From positions 3,997 to 67,996 of the forward strand of contig NZ_MKJU01000031.1 in NCBI RefSeq assembly GCF_001854605.1: DNA of 64,000 nt, read 5' to 3'. Of this stretch, positions 60,281 to 64,000 are shown piece after piece. Under the pieces are notes generated by a model. The model had not been told where the DNA came from, ran no database searches, and saw nothing but the letters and a program-made list of their open reading frames with translations. How positions within the stretch are numbered: position 1 is the first letter of the stretch; each line of letters begins with the position of its first letter. The position numbers and the translations under genes are program-made. This DNA comes from Pseudoalteromonas amylolytica (lineage in GTDB: Bacteria; Pseudomonadota; Gammaproteobacteria; Enterobacterales; Alteromonadaceae).

Positions 60281-62176
60281 ATGGAAGTTGAACATCAGGA
60301 AATTGCCCGATTCTTGGAAGCTTACCCCCCTTTTTCAGTTCTCCCTAGCGACGCTTTGAACTCGCTGGCTAGTAGTGTTGAGGTGAGTTACTATCGCTCG
60401 AACAGTGAGATCTTTAAGTACGGTCAACAAATCACACATCTGTATATTGTGCGTTCTGGTGCAGTAGAGCTTTCTCGACGTTCCGGTGAGCTTTATCACC
60501 GTATTTCAACCGGTGGAATCTTTGGACATCGTGGTTTGTTGATGAATCGCAAGGTGCGTTTTGACGCAAGTACGCTAGAAGACACATTGGTGTATTGTAT
60601 TCCGGTCGATATTTTTGATGAATATTGTAATGATTTCGAGTTTTTCGCCGACTATTTTGAAGCGGATGACAACGCTCACTTAAAAATGACCGTGTCAAAA
60701 CACGCTGACAGCAATGATATGACCACTGCCAAAGTCGCCAAGCTGATTTTACGCGATGTTGTATATGTTGATCGTAACAGCACAGTACAACAAGCGGCAC
60801 AAATGATGGCAAAGGAGCAAGTTTCGTCGCTTTTAATTTACGACCCAGCAAAACCTGTGATGGAAGACCCAGAAGAAGATGATGCGCAAGTCGTAGGATT
60901 GATAAGCGATAAAGACTTGCGTACGCAAGTCGTCGCACAAGGTCTACCCTACGACACCCCTGTCAGTGACATCATGACTACAGATGTGGTGATTATCGAC
61001 TCAAATGCCTATGTTTTTGAAGCCATGATGTTAATGCTCAGAGACAGCGTACACCATTTGCCAATCGTACATAAGCGCAAGCCTATCGGTATGTTGACGC
61101 TGTCTGATATTTTACGTTATGAATCACAAAGCAGCTTGTTGTTTGTTCAGGGCTTAATGGAGCAACAAAGCGTTGAAGACCTTGCAAAATATTCCAAGCA
61201 CCTTGACGCCATATTTACTCGCATGGTCAATGAAGATGCCAATTCCCATATGATAGGTTCAGCCATGTCTGTCATAGGGAAAACATTTAAGCATAAACTG
61301 CTTGAACTGGCGGAAGCTAAACTTGGCCCCCCTCCCATCCCCTACTGCTTTATCGCATTAGGCTCTATGGCCAGAGATGAGCAACTTATAGTGACCGACC
61401 AAGACAATGCTTTGATATTGCATAACAGTTATAAAATCGAGCAACACGGTGCATATTTTGAGAAGCTCGCCAAGTTTGTCTGTGATGGGCTCGCTAATTG
61501 CGGCTATAAATATTGCGATGGTGGTATTATGGCAAGTAATCCAGCTTGGCGATTAACCTTTGATCAATGGCAAAACCAGTTTCAAGATTGGATAGAAAAC
61601 CCAAAACCTGAAGCGTTGCTCAACAGCTCTATCTTTTTCGACCTAGAAGGTGTTTGGGGCGAACTGAAGTGGGCCGAGCAGTTAAGTGCATTTATCAGTA
61701 AAAAGGCGCAAAAAACACCAAACTTCTTAGCTGCTATGGCATACAATGCACTAAAAAGAACACCTCCTTTAGGGTTTTTCAACGGTTTCGTGCTAGAACA
61801 AGATGGTCAGCACAAGCACTCAATGAACATCAAGCGCCGTGGTACAGCACCACTGTCTGATTTAGTGCGGGTTCACGCTTTAGCTGTCGGCTCACGCAAG
61901 CAAAACTCATTCGAAAGACTAGATGACATTGATGAAGCTAACATTCTGCCCAAAGGAAAAGTACAAGATCTACGCGCTTCTTTGGAATATATTGCGATTA
62001 TGCGAATTAGGCATCAATCTTGGCAAATCGAACAAGGTAGCAAACCCGACAATAGCCTCGCACCTGAGACCCTCTCAGAATTTGAGCAGCGCAATCTCAA
62101 AGAGGCCTTTGGTGTATTAGACAAAGCACAGAGCTTCTTGAAGTTTAGATATCAAAATAAAGCGAAAATAAAATAG
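60281..62176 (+). CDS. Cyclic-nucleotide-binding/CBS/DUF294 nucleotidyltransferase-like protein
   Basis: 631 residues. A cNMP-binding-like domain (about 10-135) contains IFKYGQQITHLYIVRSGAVELSRR in pieces. A CBS pair (about 155-285) has VSSLLIYD and VHHLPIVHKRKPIGMLTLSDIL. A DUF294 nucleotidyltransferase-like core has LGSMARDEQLIVTDQDNALIL, with the GS and D-x-D pattern of that superfamily, then a DUF294 C-terminal helical domain. It is a soluble signalling protein of unknown output. A PII-uridylyltransferase-like reaction is suggested by the fold only. The downstream exonuclease gene, 36 bp away, is its usual neighbour. Confidence 0.88.
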   Translation: MEVEHQEIARFLEAYPPFSVLPSDALNSLASSVEVSYYRSNSEIFKYGQQITHLYIVRSGAVELSRRSGELYHRISTGGIFGHRGLLMNRKVRFDASTLEDTLVYCIPVDIFDEYCNDFEFFADYFEADDNAHLKMTVSKHADSNDMTTAKVAKLILRDVVYVDRNSTVQQAAQMMAKEQVSSLLIYDPAKPVMEDPEEDDAQVVGLISDKDLRTQVVAQGLPYDTPVSDIMTTDVVIIDSNAYVFEAMMLMLRDSVHHLPIVHKRKPIGMLTLSDILRYESQSSLLFVQGLMEQQSVEDLAKYSKHLDAIFTRMVNEDANSHMIGSAMSVIGKTFKHKLLELAEAKLGPPPIPYCFIALGSMARDEQLIVTDQDNALILHNSYKIEQHGAYFEKLAKFVCDGLANCGYKYCDGGIMASNPAWRLTFDQWQNQFQDWIENPKPEALLNSSIFFDLEGVWGELKWAEQLSAFISKKAQKTPNFLAAMAYNALKRTPPLGFFNGFVLEQDGQHKHSMNIKRRGTAPLSDLVRVHALAVGSRKQNSFERLDDIDEANILPKGKVQDLRASLEYIAIMRIRHQSWQIEQGSKPDNSLAPETLSEFEQRNLKEAFGVLDKAQSFLKFRYQNKAKIK

Positions 62177-62212
62177 CACGCGGCTAAATGATATGAAACA
62201 GACGGATTAACT

Positions 62213-62914
62213 ATGCAAGGCAAAATTATATCGTGGCAAAGTCGTTTTCAGCGCTTGGCAGACATTTCAAAAGATACTCGGTTGATTAATTTTTATCAGC
62301 AAGGCGTGCCTGACCCGTTTGGTGCGCTAGAGGATTGTGAGTTTGCTGCCCTTGATTTTGAAACCACAGGGCTAGACCCTAGCAAAGATGATATTGTAAG
62401 CGTTGGTATCGTGCCATTCGACCTAAAGCGAATTCGCTGTGCGCAAGCCAAACATTGGCTCGTAAAGCCGCGTAGCGCCTTAGCGGAAGAGTCGATAATA
62501 TTACATCGAATCACTCACTCTCAAATTGAGCAAGCCCCTGATTTAGCAGATGTGCTTGAAGAGATATTAGCTACCATAAAAGGTAGAATCATCGTAGTGC
62601 ATTATCAATTTATAGAAAAAACGTTTTTCCATACCGCTTTGATGACACGATTAGGCGAAGGCATAGAGTTTCCCGTCATTGATACCATGGAAATCGAAAA
62701 GATGGCAATTAACAAACATAGAAGCTGGCTTGATAGACTCACAGCAAAGCCTATTCCATCTTTACGTTTAGCGGACTGTAGAAAACGTTATGGACTGCCC
62801 TTTTATCAAGCCCATCATGCATTGTCAGATGCACTGGCAACAGCTGAACTGCTACAGGCACAATCTCAGTATTGCTTATCGCCAACAAAAATGATCAAAG
62901 ATGTGTGGTGCTAA
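62213..62914 (+). CDS. DEDDh 3'-5' exonuclease (DNA polymerase III epsilon-like)
   Basis: A 233-residue exonuclease of the DnaQ-like group. Exo I is ALDFETTGLDP (Asp, Glu), Exo II lies near VVHYQFIEKTFF, and Exo III epsilon is HHALSDALATAELL (His, Asp). It lacks the polymerase-binding C-terminus of DnaQ, so it is probably an independent nuclease paired with the upstream CBS/DUF294 protein. The substrate (DNA, RNA or nucleotide) is unknown. It ends in a strong shared terminator. Confidence 0.9.
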   Translation: MQGKIISWQSRFQRLADISKDTRLINFYQQGVPDPFGALEDCEFAALDFETTGLDPSKDDIVSVGIVPFDLKRIRCAQAKHWLVKPRSALAEESIILHRITHSQIEQAPDLADVLEEILATIKGRIIVVHYQFIEKTFFHTALMTRLGEGIEFPVIDTMEIEKMAINKHRSWLDRLTAKPIPSLRLADCRKRYGLPFYQAHHALSDALATAELLQAQSQYCLSPTKMIKDVWC

Positions 62915-62936
62915 TTTCACTAGGTTCTTAAAAAGT

Positions 62937-62966
62937 AAAAAGGCGAAACCTGAGTTTCGCCTTTTT
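62937..62966. terminator. Bidirectional terminator
   Basis: AAAAAGGCGAAAC-CTGA-GTTTCGCCTTTTT, a 13-bp perfect stem between the exonuclease and the converging transporter gene. Confidence 0.92.
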
Positions 62967-62985
62967 ATGACTTATTAACTCGCTA

Positions 62986-64000
62986 TCAATAACCGCCTTT
63001 TGGCTCCGTTCTTAATCCTAAGATTAAGCTCACACACATCAATAGCAGTACAAATGTAAATGGCAAACCTGTGGATACAGCCCCTGCTTGCAGAGCTTCA
63101 ATAGCCTCAGTTCCACCAATCCAAAGCAATGTCGCCGCAATCGCGCCTTCTAAGCTGGCCCAAAAGATGCGCTGTGGTACGGGTGCATCAATCTTACCCC
63201 CTGCTGTTATGCTATCAATTACCAACGAACCGGAGTCAGAAGAAGTAATAAAGAATACTAAAACCAACACAATAGCTATAACTGACAAAACATTACTCAA
63301 AGGCAAGCTTTCAAACATTTGGAACATCGCCAGTGGAACTTGTGTTAGCCCTTCTGTTCCCAACACACCAACTCCATTTTGAACTTGATCAATAGCAATA
63401 CCACCATAAATAGACATCCAAACGACTGTCACTAATGTTGGTATAAATAACACTGCCGTAATAAACTCTCTAATGGTTCGACCCTCTGAAACACGGGCAA
63501 TAAACATACCAACGAACGGTGACCATGAGATCCACCAAGCCCAATAGAATACCGTCCAACCTTGCAGCCATGCTTCGTCTTCCCGGCCATGAGGGTTACT
63601 CAGTGGAATGATATTTTCTGCATAAGCCATCAGGGTAGTTGGAATATTTCCCATCGCAATCGCAAAGCCTACAATACCTACAAACAGGAGCAGTACAAAA
63701 GCAATGATCATATTGGTGTTACTGAGTACCTTAACACCCCCATCAATACCACGTACCACCGAAATAATTGCCAGCATTGTGACACCTACAATGACGCCAA
63801 TCTCAAGGCCTAGCCCGAGCTCTAAACCAAACACATGCTCGATGCCAGCACCAGCCTGTTGCGCCCCAAGGCCCAGTGAAGTTGCTAGGCCAAACAAAGT
63901 TGCCAACACAGCAAGAATATCAATCACATGTCCCGGCCAACCCCAAGCTCTATCGCCTAAAATCGGATAAAAGATTGAACGAATTGATAGAGGTAAGCCT
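62986..64000 (-). CDS. BCCT-family transporter, 5' end outside the window
   Basis: About 338 C-terminal residues are present. The frame stays open past the first possible start (GTG at 63927) to the window edge, reading LPLSIRSIFYPILGDRAWGW, which is typical BCCT sequence, so the gene is cut by the window. The signature region GWTVFYWAWWISWSPFVGMFIARVS (in pieces) carries the aromatic box binding trimethylammonium groups, and TSSDSGSLVIDSITAGG follows. About seven TM helices are visible. The substrate is probably choline, glycine betaine, carnitine or DMSP; the present part does not discriminate. Confidence 0.93.
   Translation of the reverse strand, partial: GLPLSIRSIFYPILGDRAWGWPGHVIDILAVLATLFGLATSLGLGAQQAGAGIEHVFGLELGLGLEIGVIVGVTMLAIISVVRGIDGGVKVLSNTNMIIAFVLLLFVGIVGFAIAMGNIPTTLMAYAENIIPLSNPHGREDEAWLQGWTVFYWAWWISWSPFVGMFIARVSEGRTIREFITAVLFIPTLVTVVWMSIYGGIAIDQVQNGVGVLGTEGLTQVPLAMFQMFESLPLSNVLSVIAIVLVLVFFITSSDSGSLVIDSITAGGKIDAPVPQRIFWASLEGAIAATLLWIGGTEAIEALQAGAVSTGLPFTFVLLLMCVSLILGLRTEPKGGY

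Noticed and set aside
60432-60938. 168-codon minus-strand ORF inside the CBS/DUF294 gene
   Set aside because: It is antisense to cNMP and CBS domains that are clearly coding, and its product is rich in Leu, Arg and His with no motif.

Overview
The window looks like chromosomal DNA of a marine gammaproteobacterium of the Alteromonadales, most probably Pseudoalteromonas. I infer this from gene content and order: divergent LiuR-type valine and leucine catabolic operons, aat-bpt-infA facing clpA-clpS, cspD beside clpS, a monomeric isocitrate dehydrogenase, rluE-mnmA-hflD-purB-roxA and lolCDE. No species can be named from sequence alone, and no rRNA, tRNA or CRISPR array was seen.

Left end (1-3280): the attI-proximal part of a chromosomal integron. 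An integron integrase gene with a perfect LexA-type CTGT-N8-ACAG box in its promoter reads rightward. Three gene cassettes with ORFs on the minus strand run leftward from attI and out of the window. Cassette ends can be placed to the base, because the first 10-11 bases of each cassette are complementary to the R'' end of its own attC.

3297-19627: two divergent catabolic operons. The leftward one is a valine/short-chain acyl-CoA set (thiolase, mmsA, acyl-CoA dehydrogenase, enoyl-CoA hydratase, 3-hydroxyisobutyryl-CoA hydrolase, mmsB, SDR dehydrogenase). The rightward one is liuR-liuABCDE followed by the two CoA-transferase subunits. Together they take isovaleryl-CoA to acetoacetate and acetyl-CoA, reactivate acetoacetate and thiolyse it. 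Two LiuR-like palindromes lie in the 308 bp between them.

19640-26761: an exported MsrA-thioredoxin-MsrB fusion, an exported M17 aminopeptidase, and a tightly overlapping pyroglutamate operon (pxpB, pxpC, a DUF969/DUF979 membrane pair, pcp) that lacks pxpA.

26773-31061: the least explained part. It is a minus-strand operon of four exported proteins: a HELGHH metalloprotease-like protein, a Cys-rich protein ending in a Hint (hedgehog/intein-type) domain, an unrecognised anchored protein, and a subtilase-like lipoprotein. A terminator-like hairpin splits the operon after the Hint gene. This is my best candidate for an undescribed system. The 929-bp region upstream holds palindromes and NtrC-like sites in front of asnB.

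31991-64000: mostly housekeeping. It contains asnB, pssA, trxB, an N-degron gene set (aat, bpt, clpS, clpA) with infA and cspD, icd, a TonB-dependent receptor, rluE-mnmA-hflD-purB-roxA, a GNAT protein, a DUF4826 protein, lolCDE, a SulP transporter, a LysR regulator divergent from formaldehyde detoxification genes, a CBS/DUF294 protein with a 3'-5' exonuclease, and a BCCT transporter cut by the window end.
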